Assembly: GCF_016863195.1 (NCBI RefSeq)
Contig: NZ_BOOK01000004.1
Span: 1-64,000 of the forward strand
Length of the DNA: 64,000 nucleotides
Direction: 5' to 3'
Source of the DNA: Paraplanobispora takensis
Lineage (GTDB): Bacteria > Actinomycetota > Actinomycetes > Streptosporangiales > Streptosporangiaceae
Made by a program: the position numbers and the translations under genes. Shown one piece after another: positions 47,665 to 56,956 of the stretch. Each line of letters begins with the position of its first letter. The stretch's first letter is position 1. The notes under the pieces were generated by a model, which did not search any database, was not told the origin of the DNA, and saw only the letters and a list, made by a program, of their open reading frames with translations.

Positions 47665-49424
47665 AGGCGATCATGGTGATGTTCGACAGCCTCAACCGGC
47701 ACATGCTGCCGCCGTACGGGGCGGACTGGACGCACGCGCCGAACTTCGCCCGGCTCGCCGAGCGGGCGGTGAGCTTCGACAACTGCTACGCCGGGTCGAT
47801 GCCGTGCATGCCGGCCCGCCGGGAGATCCACACCGGGCGCCACAACTTCCTGCACCGCAGCTGGGGGCCGCTGGAGCCGTTCGACGACTCGATGCCGGAG
47901 CTGCTCAAGCAGAACGGCGTCCACACCCACCTGGCCACCGACCACCCGCACTACTGGGAGGACGGCGGCGCGACCTACCACGGCCGCTACAGCACCTTCG
48001 AGTTCGTCCGGGGCCAGGAGGGCGACGCGTGGAAGGGGCACGTGGCCGACCCGGAGATCCCCGAGGACCTCAAGCAGATGCGGTTCGAGGTCTACCGGCA
48101 GGACTGGGTGAACCGGCGGTACACCGACACCGAGGAGCGCCACCCGCAGACGCTGACCTTCGACGCGGGCCTGGAGTTCGTCCGGACCAACCACGAACAG
48201 GACCGCTGGTTCGTGCAGATCGAGACCTTCGACCCGCACGAGCCGTTCTTCAGCCACAAGTCGTACAAGGACCTCTATCCGCACGACTACGACGGCCCGC
48301 ACTTCGACTGGCCGGACTACAAGAAGGTGATCGAGACCGACGGCCAGGTGCGGCACGCCCGCTATGAGTACGCCGCGCTGCTGTCGATGTGCGACCACTC
48401 ACTCGGCCGGGTGCTCGACACCATGGACGATCTGGACCTCTGGGACGACACGCTGCTGATCGTCTGCACCGACCACGGACTGCTGCTCGGCGAGAAGAAC
48501 TGGTGGGGCAAGAACGTCCAGCCCTGGTACAACGAGCTGGTCCACCTGCCGCTGTTCGTCTGGGACCCGAGGATCGGCGCGGCGGGCGAGCGCCGGGACG
48601 CGCTGGTGCAGACCATCGACCTGGCCCCGACGCTGCTGGAGTTCTTCGGCCTGGAGCGCCCCGCCGGCATGCAGGGCGTGCCGCTGCGCGAGGCGTTCAC
48701 CGGGCCGGTACGGCAGGCCGGGCTGTTCGGCGCCTTCGGCGGGCACGTCAACGTCACCGACGGCCGCCACGTCTACATGCGCGCCCCCGTCTCGGCCGCC
48801 AACGCGCCGCTGTTCGAGCACACGCTGATGCCCACCCACATGCGCGGCCGGTTCTCGCCGGCCGAGCTGGCGGACATGGAGCTGGCCGAACCGTTCGAGT
48901 TCACCAAGGGCGTGCGCACGATCCGGGTGCCGGGCCGTACCTTCTTCAACCCGTACACGCACGGCACCCTGCTGTTCGACCTGGAGACCGACCCCGGCCA
49001 GGAGCACCCGATCGTCGACGACGAGGCCGAGCGGCGCATGATCGGCCTGCTGGTCGAGCTGCTGCGTGCCACCGACGCCCCGCCCGAGCAGTACGAGCGG
49101 CTCGGCCTGCCCGGCGACGGCGTGGTCACCGACGAGCACCTGCTGGTCCGGGCCCAGCGGGAGCTGGCCGAGCGGGCCGCCGAGCCGCTGCCCCGGGCCG
49201 AGGAGTTCCCACAGGGCCGCTTCTCGCTGCGCAGCCCGGTCAGGCAGCTGATCTCCGATCCGGCCGCATCCGAGGTGCTCCGGCGCCACCTGCCGGGCAT
49301 CGCCGACTCCGAGATGCTGCAGCTGGTCGGCGCGACCCCCCTGATCTCCCTGGCCGCGATGGCCACGGGCATGTTCCCGGCGGACCGGCTCCGCGCGCTC
49401 GCCGAGGAGCTGGCGGCCCTGTGA
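47661..49424 (+). CDS. Type I sulfatase (formylglycine-dependent)
   Basis: The 587-residue sulfatase has the N-terminal metal segment MVMFDSLNRHMLPPYGADWT, the signature CMPARREIHTGR (Cys49 becomes formylglycine; CxPxR intact), ETFDPHEPF and the metal-binding CTDHGLLLGEKNWWGKN. No signal peptide is evident, so it is predicted to act in the cytosol on imported sulfate esters, phosphonates or similar substrates. The MFS transporter at 49617 is the obvious importer candidate. The C-terminal 130 residues are an extension of no known function. Confidence 0.95.
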   Translation: MKAIMVMFDSLNRHMLPPYGADWTHAPNFARLAERAVSFDNCYAGSMPCMPARREIHTGRHNFLHRSWGPLEPFDDSMPELLKQNGVHTHLATDHPHYWEDGGATYHGRYSTFEFVRGQEGDAWKGHVADPEIPEDLKQMRFEVYRQDWVNRRYTDTEERHPQTLTFDAGLEFVRTNHEQDRWFVQIETFDPHEPFFSHKSYKDLYPHDYDGPHFDWPDYKKVIETDGQVRHARYEYAALLSMCDHSLGRVLDTMDDLDLWDDTLLIVCTDHGLLLGEKNWWGKNVQPWYNELVHLPLFVWDPRIGAAGERRDALVQTIDLAPTLLEFFGLERPAGMQGVPLREAFTGPVRQAGLFGAFGGHVNVTDGRHVYMRAPVSAANAPLFEHTLMPTHMRGRFSPAELADMELAEPFEFTKGVRTIRVPGRTFFNPYTHGTLLFDLETDPGQEHPIVDDEAERRMIGLLVELLRATDAPPEQYERLGLPGDGVVTDEHLLVRAQRELAERAAEPLPRAEEFPQGRFSLRSPVRQLISDPAASEVLRRHLPGIADSEMLQLVGATPLISLAAMATGMFPADRLRALAEELAAL

Positions 49425-49532
49425 GGCCGCCGGCAGAGGAGCACACGGCCGCGTACGGCTGCGCGCGGCCACGCACGGCCGCGTACCGCCGGGCACGGCT
49501 GCGCGCGGCCGGGCACGGCCGTCGGTAGCGGT

Positions 49533-49562
49533 CCGGTGACGGGGCTGCCACCCCGTCACCGG
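49533..49562. terminator. Hairpin between sulfatase and MFS genes, with imperfect repeats upstream
   Basis: Perfect 12-base arms CCGGTGACGGGG (49533-49544) and CCCCGTCACCGG (49551-49562) with loop CTGCCA. Just upstream, 49444-49525 carries imperfect repeats of CGGCCGCGTACGGCTGCGCG-like units. It may terminate or attenuate transcription before the MFS gene. Confidence 0.6.
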
Positions 49563-49616
49563 TGCACCACCCCATCAAGCAGGACTTCCCGGTCCTCCGC
49601 ACGAAAGAGGTGGCAC

Positions 49617-50987
49617 ATGTCCACCAGTAGCACAACATCCACCCCCTCCACGAATCCACCGGACCCGTCCGATCCGCCGAAGGTGAAGGGGCGCTGGGGA
49701 CAGCTCTCCCTCCTGGGCGGGGCGATGCTCGTCGACGGCACCGAGGCCAGCCTCGTCAGCAGCCTTTTCCCGGTGATCCGGCAGAGCCTCGGCATGTCCC
49801 TGGGCGCGCTCGGGATCCTGACGGCGGCCAGCAAGATCGTCGGAGTGTTCACCGGCCCGTTCTGGGTGTGGGCCGCCCGGCGCTGGTCCCGTAAGGGCGT
49901 GCTGGTGCTCGCCACCGGCCTGTGGGGCGTCTGGGGCGTCGCCGCCGGCTTCTCCCAGAACTTCGCCCAGCTCCTGATCTTCTACACGATCCTGGCCGCG
50001 GGATACGCGGCCGCGCACCCCGTCATCACCGAAGTGATCGGCGACCTGTTCGACGGCTCGGCGCGGGGCAAGGCGGTGGGCGTGGTCTACGGGGCGATCG
50101 CGCTGGTGAGCGCGTTCCTCGGGCCCATCAAGGGCCAGCTCTCCAACGTCGACGACGGCTGGCGCTGGGGCCTGTGGGGCGTCGGCGCCTTCAACGTGCT
50201 GCTCGGCCTGGGAATCTGGGCCTGGTTCCGCGATCCTGGGCTGGGCGCCTCCGAGCGGCAACTGGCCGACCTCGACCGTGCCACCCGTGAGGCGCACGCC
50301 AAGCTGACCTGGGACAAGGCCGTCGCCCTGCTCAAGATCCCCAGCTTCGCCATCCTGCTCGGCTCCCGCATGCTCTCGGGCCACCTGCTGGTGGGCACGT
50401 TCGGCGTGGTCTTCCTGGTCGATGTGTACGGCTTCAGCACCGCGGTCGCCTCGATCGTGTTGCTGCCCTTCGGCGTGGGCTACTTCCTGGGCAACCTGCT
50501 GGGCGGGGTGGCCGGCGACATGGCCGTGAAGCGCAGCCCGCGCCACGGCCTGGTGGCGGTGCTGCAGGCCGCCCAGTTCGGGTTCGCGATCGTCGCCTTC
50601 CTGGGCACCCAGTTCGACTACGGCGGCATCGGCGCGTTCGGCCTGTTCTTCGGCCTCATGGGCGTCATGCAGGGCGTCAACCCGGGCATCAACCGGCCGA
50701 TGGTGATGGCGATCACTCCTCCGGAGCTCCGCGGCGCCGCCTTCGCCATCTACGTCTCGATCGTCGAGGCGATCGCCTGGGCGATCTTCAGCCTGAGCGC
50801 CGGCTTCCTCGGTGACGCGATCGGCCTGAGGTCGGTCTTCCTGTGGGTGCTGGTCATCCTGATGCTGGTCAACGGGGCCCTGCTGACCCTGCTCTACAAG
50901 ACCTACGTCAGGGACGTGGAACGGGTGCAGCACGAACTCGACGCCCGCCGGGCCGAGGCCGTGGGCTCCGCCAAGCGCGGGCTGTGA
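49617..50987 (+). CDS. MFS transporter
   Basis: The 456-residue protein has 12 predicted membrane helices and the loop 2-3 motif region AARRWSRKGVLVLATGLWG, EVIGDLFDGSARGKAVGVVY and RSPRHGLVAVLQAAQFGFAI. GAGG lies seven bases before ATG 49617. It lies 190 bases after the sulfatase in the same direction. Import of the sulfatase substrate, or export of a product, is inferred from context. An 18-base hairpin follows its stop. Confidence 0.9.
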   Translation: MSTSSTTSTPSTNPPDPSDPPKVKGRWGQLSLLGGAMLVDGTEASLVSSLFPVIRQSLGMSLGALGILTAASKIVGVFTGPFWVWAARRWSRKGVLVLATGLWGVWGVAAGFSQNFAQLLIFYTILAAGYAAAHPVITEVIGDLFDGSARGKAVGVVYGAIALVSAFLGPIKGQLSNVDDGWRWGLWGVGAFNVLLGLGIWAWFRDPGLGASERQLADLDRATREAHAKLTWDKAVALLKIPSFAILLGSRMLSGHLLVGTFGVVFLVDVYGFSTAVASIVLLPFGVGYFLGNLLGGVAGDMAVKRSPRHGLVAVLQAAQFGFAIVAFLGTQFDYGGIGAFGLFFGLMGVMQGVNPGINRPMVMAITPPELRGAAFAIYVSIVEAIAWAIFSLSAGFLGDAIGLRSVFLWVLVILMLVNGALLTLLYKTYVRDVERVQHELDARRAEAVGSAKRGL

Positions 50988-50994
50988 TCCCGCC

Positions 50995-51068
50995 GGACGG
51001 ACGTCCCCGCCCTGAAGCCGCGCCGCGGACCACGGCCGGCAGGCCATCGCGGGCGGGGGCGTCCGTCC
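50995..51068. terminator. Long hairpin after the MFS gene
   Basis: Eighteen-base arms (50995-51012 and 51051-51068; GGACGGACGTCCCCGCCC and partner) pair at all positions counting one G-T, around a 38-base loop. It lies between the MFS stop and the expected end of comEC. Confidence 0.7.
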
Positions 51069-51119
51069 GTCTCCCGTGCGGCCTCTCCGCCGGCGGGTTG
51101 CACGGCGGTCTCGACCGGG

Positions 51120-53858
51120 ACCCCGGGAGATCACGGCCAGGCTTCCGTCCCGGACCACCACGGCCAGGTCTCCCGACAGGTCGGTCCGGTAGGTGCGCAT
51201 CCCGAGCCGGTTCAGCCGGGACAGGACCGACTGGGCCGGATGGCCGTAGTCGTTGTCCCTTCCGACGCTGATCAGCGCGGCGCGGGCGCCGACCCCGGCG
51301 AAGAACTCCGGATCGAACCGGGCCGATCCGTGATGCGGGACCTTGAACACGTCGGCGGGAGGGAAACCCTGCCGCAGCAGCCGTGCCTGCGCCTCCGTCT
51401 CGATGTCGCCGCTGAGCAGGGCGGTCCCCGCCGCCCAGCGCACGTGCACCACGACGCTGACATTGTTGATCTCCGTGCCCTCTCCTCCCGCGTCCTCCGG
51501 CGGGGCTCCGTCGGGCGGGCTGATCACCGTGAGCTCGGAAGGGCCGAACCTCCATCGCATCCCCGGCCGCGCCGCCCATTCGGTGACCCGGCGACGGGCG
51601 AGGTCACCGGTCAGCCTGACGGCCTCCCTCTCCGCTCTCCGTCCCGGACTGACCAGTACGGCGCCCACCGGACGATCCCGGAAGACACCCTCCAGACCGC
51701 CGACGTGGTCGAAGTGCGGATGGGTCAGCACGACCAGCGGCACCTCCCTGATCTCCATGGACCTCAGGCACCGATCCATCAGCGCGGGATCGGGCCCGGT
51801 GTCCACCACCACCGCCCGCCCCTCCCCCGCCGCCACCAGCAACGCGTCTCCCTGCCCGACGTCGCAGGCCACCATCAGCCACCCCCGGGGCGGCCAGCGG
51901 GCCGTGACCGGTCCCGCGAGGACGGCCGCGGTCAGCACTCCCGCCATCACGGCGGCGAGGATCCAGCGCGCCCGCCGGTGCCGCAGCGCCATGAAGGCGA
52001 CCGGCGCGGCGACGGCCAGCAGGGCCAGGCCGGCGACGCCGCCGGGCCACGGGAGGACCGCCAGCGGAACCCCGGCCGCGTGCCGCGCGACCTCGATGAT
52101 CCAGCCGGTGGCCAGGCCCGCCGGACGGACCAGAAGCCGGGCCACCGGCATCAGCACCGGCGCGACCAGTGCGGCGGTGAATCCGAGGACGGTCGCCGGG
52201 GCGACGGCGGGACCCGCGAGGAGATTGGCGGGAACCGCCACCGGATTGAGCTGCCCGGACATGAAGACCAGGACGGGGGTGACGGCGACCTGCGCGGCGG
52301 CCGGAACGGCGATCGCCTCGGCGGCCCAGCGGGGCATCCGCCCGGCCATCCGGTCCCGCCACCGCGGGGCGAGCAGCAGGATGCCCCCGGTGGCGCACAC
52401 CGAAAGGGCGAAGCCGGGAGAACGGGCGAGCTCGGGATCGAACAGGATCAGCCCGAGGACGGTCGCCGACAGGGCCGCCACACCATCACGGGGGCGGCCG
52501 GTGCCGAGCGCCACGGCGGCGACGGTGCCCATGAGAAGGGCGCGGAGCACGCTGGGCGAGGGGCGGGCGACGACGGCGAAGGCGACCATCGCGAGCACCG
52601 CGGACACCGCCCTGACCGCGAGCGGCAGCCCGGCCGTCCGCGCCAGCACCACCGCGGCCCCGGCCACGATCGTCAGGTTGGTTCCGCTCACGGCCAGCAG
52701 ATGGCTGAGCCCCGCCTCTTTGAAATCGGATCTGACCTGCTCGTCCATCCGGGACAGGTCGCCGGCGACCAGACCGGGCAGCAGGCCGCGCTGAGCCGGG
52801 GGCAGCACCTCCGCCGCCTCCCTCAGCCCGGCCCTGAGTTCTCCCGCGACGCCCTGCGCCCAGGACGGCCCGCTCAGGACACGCGGTGAACCGCGCACGA
52901 GAACCGTCGCGGCGAGGAGCTCACCGGGTTCGGCGGGAACGAACCTCCCCCTGATCTCGACCCGCTGGCTGGGCAGCAGAGGCCGCCATGCATCCCCCGA
53001 GGCGAGCAACATCACCGGGGCTCTCACCCGCACCCGGCCCTCCGGTGTCCCGACCACCTCGATCCGCGCCGCCACCACGAAGCTCTCCCTGCGGTACGGC
53101 CCGCCGTGCTGCCCCATCTCCCGCGGGTCGCCCGTCAGCACCGCCTCCGCCGTGGTCGAGACCTGCCTCTCCACGAGGTCCGCCACAGGCCCGCTGTCAA
53201 CGGCGTGCACCCGGAACGCCACGGCGGCCCCCGTCGCCGCCACGCATCCCAGCACGACGACCACGACGTTCCCCCAGAGTGCGAGGAACCTCCCGCCTCG
53301 GATCTGGAACGACCACCCGCGCCAGGCCCGCAGGCGCCGCGCTCCCCCGGACGGCTCCTCGGACGGGAGCGGATGGAGCGCCCGCCGCCTGCCTACGAGG
53401 TGAACCGCCACCGCTGTGAACAGCGCGCCGGCCGCCGCGACGACACTCACGAGGATCCCGGCCGAGGCCGTACAGCCCAGCAGTATCGAGGCGGTCACCC
53501 AGGAGGCGAGAGCGGGCGGGGCGAGCCGGAGCGCGTACCCGGACGGCAGGGCCGCCCGATCGGTAGTCCCTCCATGACCCGGGTCCGGCCCATCGGCCGC
53601 ACTCCGGAAGATCACCCGGCCGAGAGGACCCTGCCGGAAAGAGGCGGCGGCACCGAGCCGCCTCACCGACGGCTCCGAGACGAGAGTCCTGCCCGATCCG
53701 CGGACGGCCCCGGGGCGCAGCGTCCCATCTGTCTGACGAACGGTACCGGGGCCCGGCGTCCCATCCGTCTGACGGATGCTGCCGGGGTGCGGCGCCGTAC
53801 CCGATGAGGGATCACGTCGGGCTGCTCCATGGGTGGTGACGTAAGCGAACCCGGTCAT
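51120..53858 (-). CDS. comEC: ComEC/Rec2 family DNA-uptake channel; no stop codon at the expected 3' end
   Basis: The membrane channel transports single-stranded DNA. About 913 codons are recognisable. They comprise an unusual 90-residue N-terminus with RQTDGTPGPGTV/RQTDGTLRPGAV repeats, DUF4131-like beta domain, Competence domain with about ten helices (GLSHLLAVSGTNLTIVAGAA; RPSPSVLRALLMGTVAAV), and a metallo-beta-lactamase domain (VACDVGQGDALLV, LTHPHFDHVGG, KVPHHGS). Homology ends near SLAVISRG (51120), yet the frame stays open through the MFS terminator and its whole antisense strand to 49575. ATG 53858 overlaps the comEA stop. Either the natural stop was lost or a frameshift error occurs near the end. 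Confidence 0.85.
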
Positions 53859-54859
53859 ACGCGGACCTTGTCTTTTATGTCGGCGTATTTTCTGTCGCCT
53901 ATGCCGCTGACGTCCCTGAGCTGCTCGACGCGCTGGAAGCCTCCGTGGCTGTCGCGGTATTCGGCGATGCGCCGGGCGAGCACCTCGCCGACGCCGGGCA
54001 GTTGCTCCAGTTGCTCCGGTGTGGCGGCGTTGAGGTCGAGGACGGCGGCCGGGTCGACGGCGGAAGGACCGGTGGCGGAGGGGACAGCGGGCGCGGCATG
54101 GGCCGGGGAGCCCACGACGATCTGCTCGCCGTCGATGAGCCTGCGCGCGAGGTTGAGAGGGCCGAGAGCGGCTCCCTTGCGGACGCCTCCGGCGGCCCGC
54201 ACGGCGTCGGTGACGCGAGACCCCTGGGGGAGGCTGACGACACCGGGTTCGCGGACCTTGCCGGTGACGTGGACGGTGACCTCACTGCCCGGAGAAGGTC
54301 GTGGCCGTGCGGTGTCGGCGGCTCCGGCAGGAGAGGGACCGGAGATCGGCGGGGGCGGGGCCAGAGGCTCGGGCTGTGGACGGGACCACCAGGCGTAGAT
54401 CCCGCCGACGATGGTCGCGGCCAGCGCGACCAGAACCAGCACTCGCACTCCCGGACGACCGGGGTCGAGCGCGGGCCCTCCCTTGAGGACGGCCGAGCGG
54501 AGGGCCTCGAAGGAAGGCGGGACCGGAAGCGATGCCGCTCCCCCTCCGGGGAGTCCGGCACGGGCCGCGATCCGATCGTCGAGGGCTTCGGCACGCGCCC
54601 CAGCCTCACCGCCGGGAGCTCCGGCACGGATCTCAGCCTGGTCGCCGGAGAACCCGACGGGTTCCAGATCGACCGTCGAGGCCTCCGGCACGGATCTCAG
54701 CCTCGCCGGACGGGAGTCCATTCTGGCGGCCGTCGTGGCCATGGCCCGGAGACCTGGCATGACTGTCGAAATCGGCAGGGCCGTGGCCGGAAACCCTGTC
54801 CCGGCCTCCCGGACCGTGACCTCTCCCGCCAGGGAACTCATCCCAGATCTCTGGGTCAT
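53855..54859 (-). CDS. comEA: ComEA family DNA-binding protein
   Basis: The 334-residue protein has a disordered N-terminus, one membrane helix (VRVLVLVALAATIVGGIYAWW region), a SLBB domain (EVTVHVTGKVREPGVVSLPQ; GSRVTDAVRAAGGVRKGA) and a C-terminal helix-hairpin-helix pair (LDLNAATPEQLEQLPGVGEV; FQRVEQLRDVSGIGDRKYAD). It binds incoming DNA outside the membrane and hands it to ComEC, whose gene overlaps by 4 bases. The true start may be downstream of 54859, since the first 130 residues are low complexity. Confidence 0.92.
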   Translation of the reverse strand: MTQRSGMSSLAGEVTVREAGTGFPATALPISTVMPGLRAMATTAARMDSRPARLRSVPEASTVDLEPVGFSGDQAEIRAGAPGGEAGARAEALDDRIAARAGLPGGGAASLPVPPSFEALRSAVLKGGPALDPGRPGVRVLVLVALAATIVGGIYAWWSRPQPEPLAPPPPISGPSPAGAADTARPRPSPGSEVTVHVTGKVREPGVVSLPQGSRVTDAVRAAGGVRKGAALGPLNLARRLIDGEQIVVGSPAHAAPAVPSATGPSAVDPAAVLDLNAATPEQLEQLPGVGEVLARRIAEYRDSHGGFQRVEQLRDVSGIGDRKYADIKDKVRV

Positions 54860-56045
54860 CGCGGCTCCGGTCAGGAGACTCGTTCCGTCCCTCTACGCCA
54901 CTACGCCGCCCACCTGAAACCCCCTCACGACCGCCAAGGACACCATGCTCCTGATCGGAAGGCCCGTCATAACCACCGACGCCATCGGGGGTTCGAAGAC
55001 GAGAGAGAGTCTCGGGCCCGGCGGAGCCGGGGCCTGACGTTGTCAGCGACCGCACCCGCGCTTCGGCGCGAAAACGCTCAGCGACCTGATCTGTGGTCCG
55101 CACGGCAGAACGCTATGGAGGATCTCGCCGATGAATCCCAGCCGAATGCTGCTCTGGGGACAAGCATCTGCGGAGGTCACCCGTTGTGGACAACCCTGCG
55201 CTCCTTCACGCACCGTGGGCTTCAGCTACGGCGGCCCGCCCCGAACGGCCCCGCCACCGATTGCTTCAGCCACCCAGCGCACCCTGGGCGTCCGGGAAGG
55301 CTCCGCCACTACGGCGGGTCAGGGGTACGGCGGAGCAGAGACGGGCGCGGAGCGGGCGGGTGTGCAGGCCGGCGTATGAAAGGACCGCACCCCGCGCGCC
55401 CGGGCAGGCCGGAGGCCTGAATGCACCAGAGCCCCGCTGAGACGGCCGGCCGGAACACCCGCCCGCACAGCGCCCCACCCACCCCCGCCCCGATGGTGCA
55501 ACACCCGTCCCCGCCACCCCGGCCCGCCCGCCGTACGAAGGCGCCGACCCCCACCGCCCACCGTCTCGCCGTACCGGCGCCATGAGGGGTCACACGCATG
55601 CACCAGCGGAAGGCGGCGGCGGCAAGGAGGCCGAAACCGAGTGTGCGCGAAGGCGACGATGAGAGCACAGCCCACGGAAGCGATAACAAGGCGGGACCGT
55701 GAGACCGGAAGGCAGCAGGTCCAGAGGACGGGATCGAGACCATGAGACCGGAAGGCGGCGGATCGGGGGCGGGATCAGGGCCAGTGTGCAAAGGCCGTAC
55801 CGGCGTCTCGATCGAACCCCCGGAAGACGACACCACGCCCCGACACCGGGCCGGGCTCACCGGCGTCCTCACCGTACGACGACGCCCAGAACGCCCGCAT
55901 CGCGCCTCGCCGTACCGGCACCTCGGTCGAACCCCCGGAAGACAACACCACGCCCCGACACTCGGGTGCTTCAGGCACCGGTGACGGTCTGACCGCCGGG
56001 GAGGCGCCATCCCGGGACCCGCGGCAAGCGGGCGCGGGGAAGCTG
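54860..56045. other. Gene-poor 1.2-kb region with repeats and a DnaA-box match
   Basis: No convincing gene is found in six frames. It contains TGTGGACAA (55185-55193), an exact actinobacterial DnaA-box on the minus strand, with a near match TGGGGACAA about 32 bases earlier. A 22-base near-duplicate is at 55699 and 55742, and 57-base repeats are at 55794-55965. The comEA promoter presumably lies at the left end. One 82-codon frame at 55131 has a GGAGG site but odd composition. Confidence 0.5.
55794..55965. repeat. Two 57-bp direct repeats
   Basis: Copies 55794-55850 and 55909-55965 (period 115) match at about 51 of 57 positions and share the block TCGAACCCCCGGAAGAC and ACACCACGCCCCGACA. The function is unknown; it is intergenic and downstream of the DegV gene. 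Confidence 0.75.
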
Positions 56046-56897
56046 TCAGAGGGAGATCGGGGAGACCGTCACGCCCAGCATGCCGGGGCCCACGTGGGCG
56101 CCGATGACCGCGCCTACTTCGACCACCATGACGCGGGACGGGGCGGGCAGGCGCTGGGAGAGGCGTTCGGCCAGGGAGTCGGCGCGGGGGCGGGCGGAGA
56201 TGTGCTGGACGGCGACGTCGGCCGGGCGGTCGCCCGCGGCCTGGACGGCGAGGTCTTCCAGGCGGGAGATGGCGCGGGTGGCGGTGCGGACCTTCTCGAG
56301 GGGGGAGATCGTGCCCCCGGTGATGTGGAGCAGCGGTTTGATCATCAGAGCGGATCCGAGCAGGGTGGCCGCCGCGCCGATGCGTCCCCCTCTGCGGAGG
56401 TATTCGAGGGTGTCGACGTAGAAGAAGTCGCGGATCCCCTCCATCCGGCGGCGGGCGGCGGCGGCCGCCTCGGCGAGGGAGGCGCCCTTGGCCGCGGCCT
56501 CGGCGGCGGCCAGGACGGGGAAGCCCAGGCCCATGGCGAGCGACCTGCTGTCGATGACCTCCACCGGGATCGGCGCGTCCGCGGCGCCGTTCCCGGCCGC
56601 CTCGACCGTGCCCGACATCTCCCCCGACAGGTGGATGGAGACCACCCCCTGCGCGCCCCGGGCCGCCGCCTCGCGGTAGGCGTCCGCAAAGCGCTGGGGC
56701 GCGGGCCTGGAGGTCGTCACCGGGGTCCACTCCTTGAGGGCCTCGGCCATCTCCGCGCCGCCGATCTGCGCGACGTCGTCCAGCGGCCTGCCGCCGACGA
56801 TCACCTGGAGCGGCACCACGGTGATCCCCAGCCGGAGGACCTCCTCTTGCGGGAGGTACGCGGTGGAGTCGGTGACGACGGCGACCGGTGACGACAT
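56046..56897 (-). CDS. DegV family fatty-acid-binding protein
   Basis: The 283-residue protein binds a fatty acid and in Firmicutes feeds it to a fatty acid kinase. It has VVTDSTAYLPQEEVLRLGIT, TSRPAPQRFADAY with the headgroup-binding Ser, IDSRSLAMGLGFPVL, and TLEYLRRGGRIGAAATLLGS. The C-terminus GAVIGAHVGPGMLGV is conserved. Complete. Confidence 0.93.
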   Translation of the reverse strand: MSSPVAVVTDSTAYLPQEEVLRLGITVVPLQVIVGGRPLDDVAQIGGAEMAEALKEWTPVTTSRPAPQRFADAYREAAARGAQGVVSIHLSGEMSGTVEAAGNGAADAPIPVEVIDSRSLAMGLGFPVLAAAEAAAKGASLAEAAAAARRRMEGIRDFFYVDTLEYLRRGGRIGAAATLLGSALMIKPLLHITGGTISPLEKVRTATRAISRLEDLAVQAAGDRPADVAVQHISARPRADSLAERLSQRLPAPSRVMVVEVGAVIGAHVGPGMLGVTVSPISL

Positions 56898-56956
56898 ATC
56901 CAGAGATTATCCAGGCGAGATCACGAAGCCGGGGCGGAGCGCGCTCCGTGCCGGGA

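Noticed and set aside
49575-51119. Possible C-terminal extension of ComEC
   Set aside because: The translated stretch is Gln/Asp/His/Arg-rich antisense of the MFS gene and passes a terminator. I do not count it as protein, but I report the missing stop.
55154-55193. Replication origin at the DnaA-box pair
   Set aside because: Only one exact and one imperfect box, no AT-rich unwinding region, no dnaA/dnaN nearby.
55131-55379. 82-codon frame with a GGAGG site in the comEA-degV gap
   Set aside because: No domain, atypical composition, and it spans the DnaA-box-like sites; support is only a ribosome site.
55309-56730. 473-codon minus frame across the gap into degV
   Set aside because: Overlaps degV in another frame and looks like random GC-rich translation.
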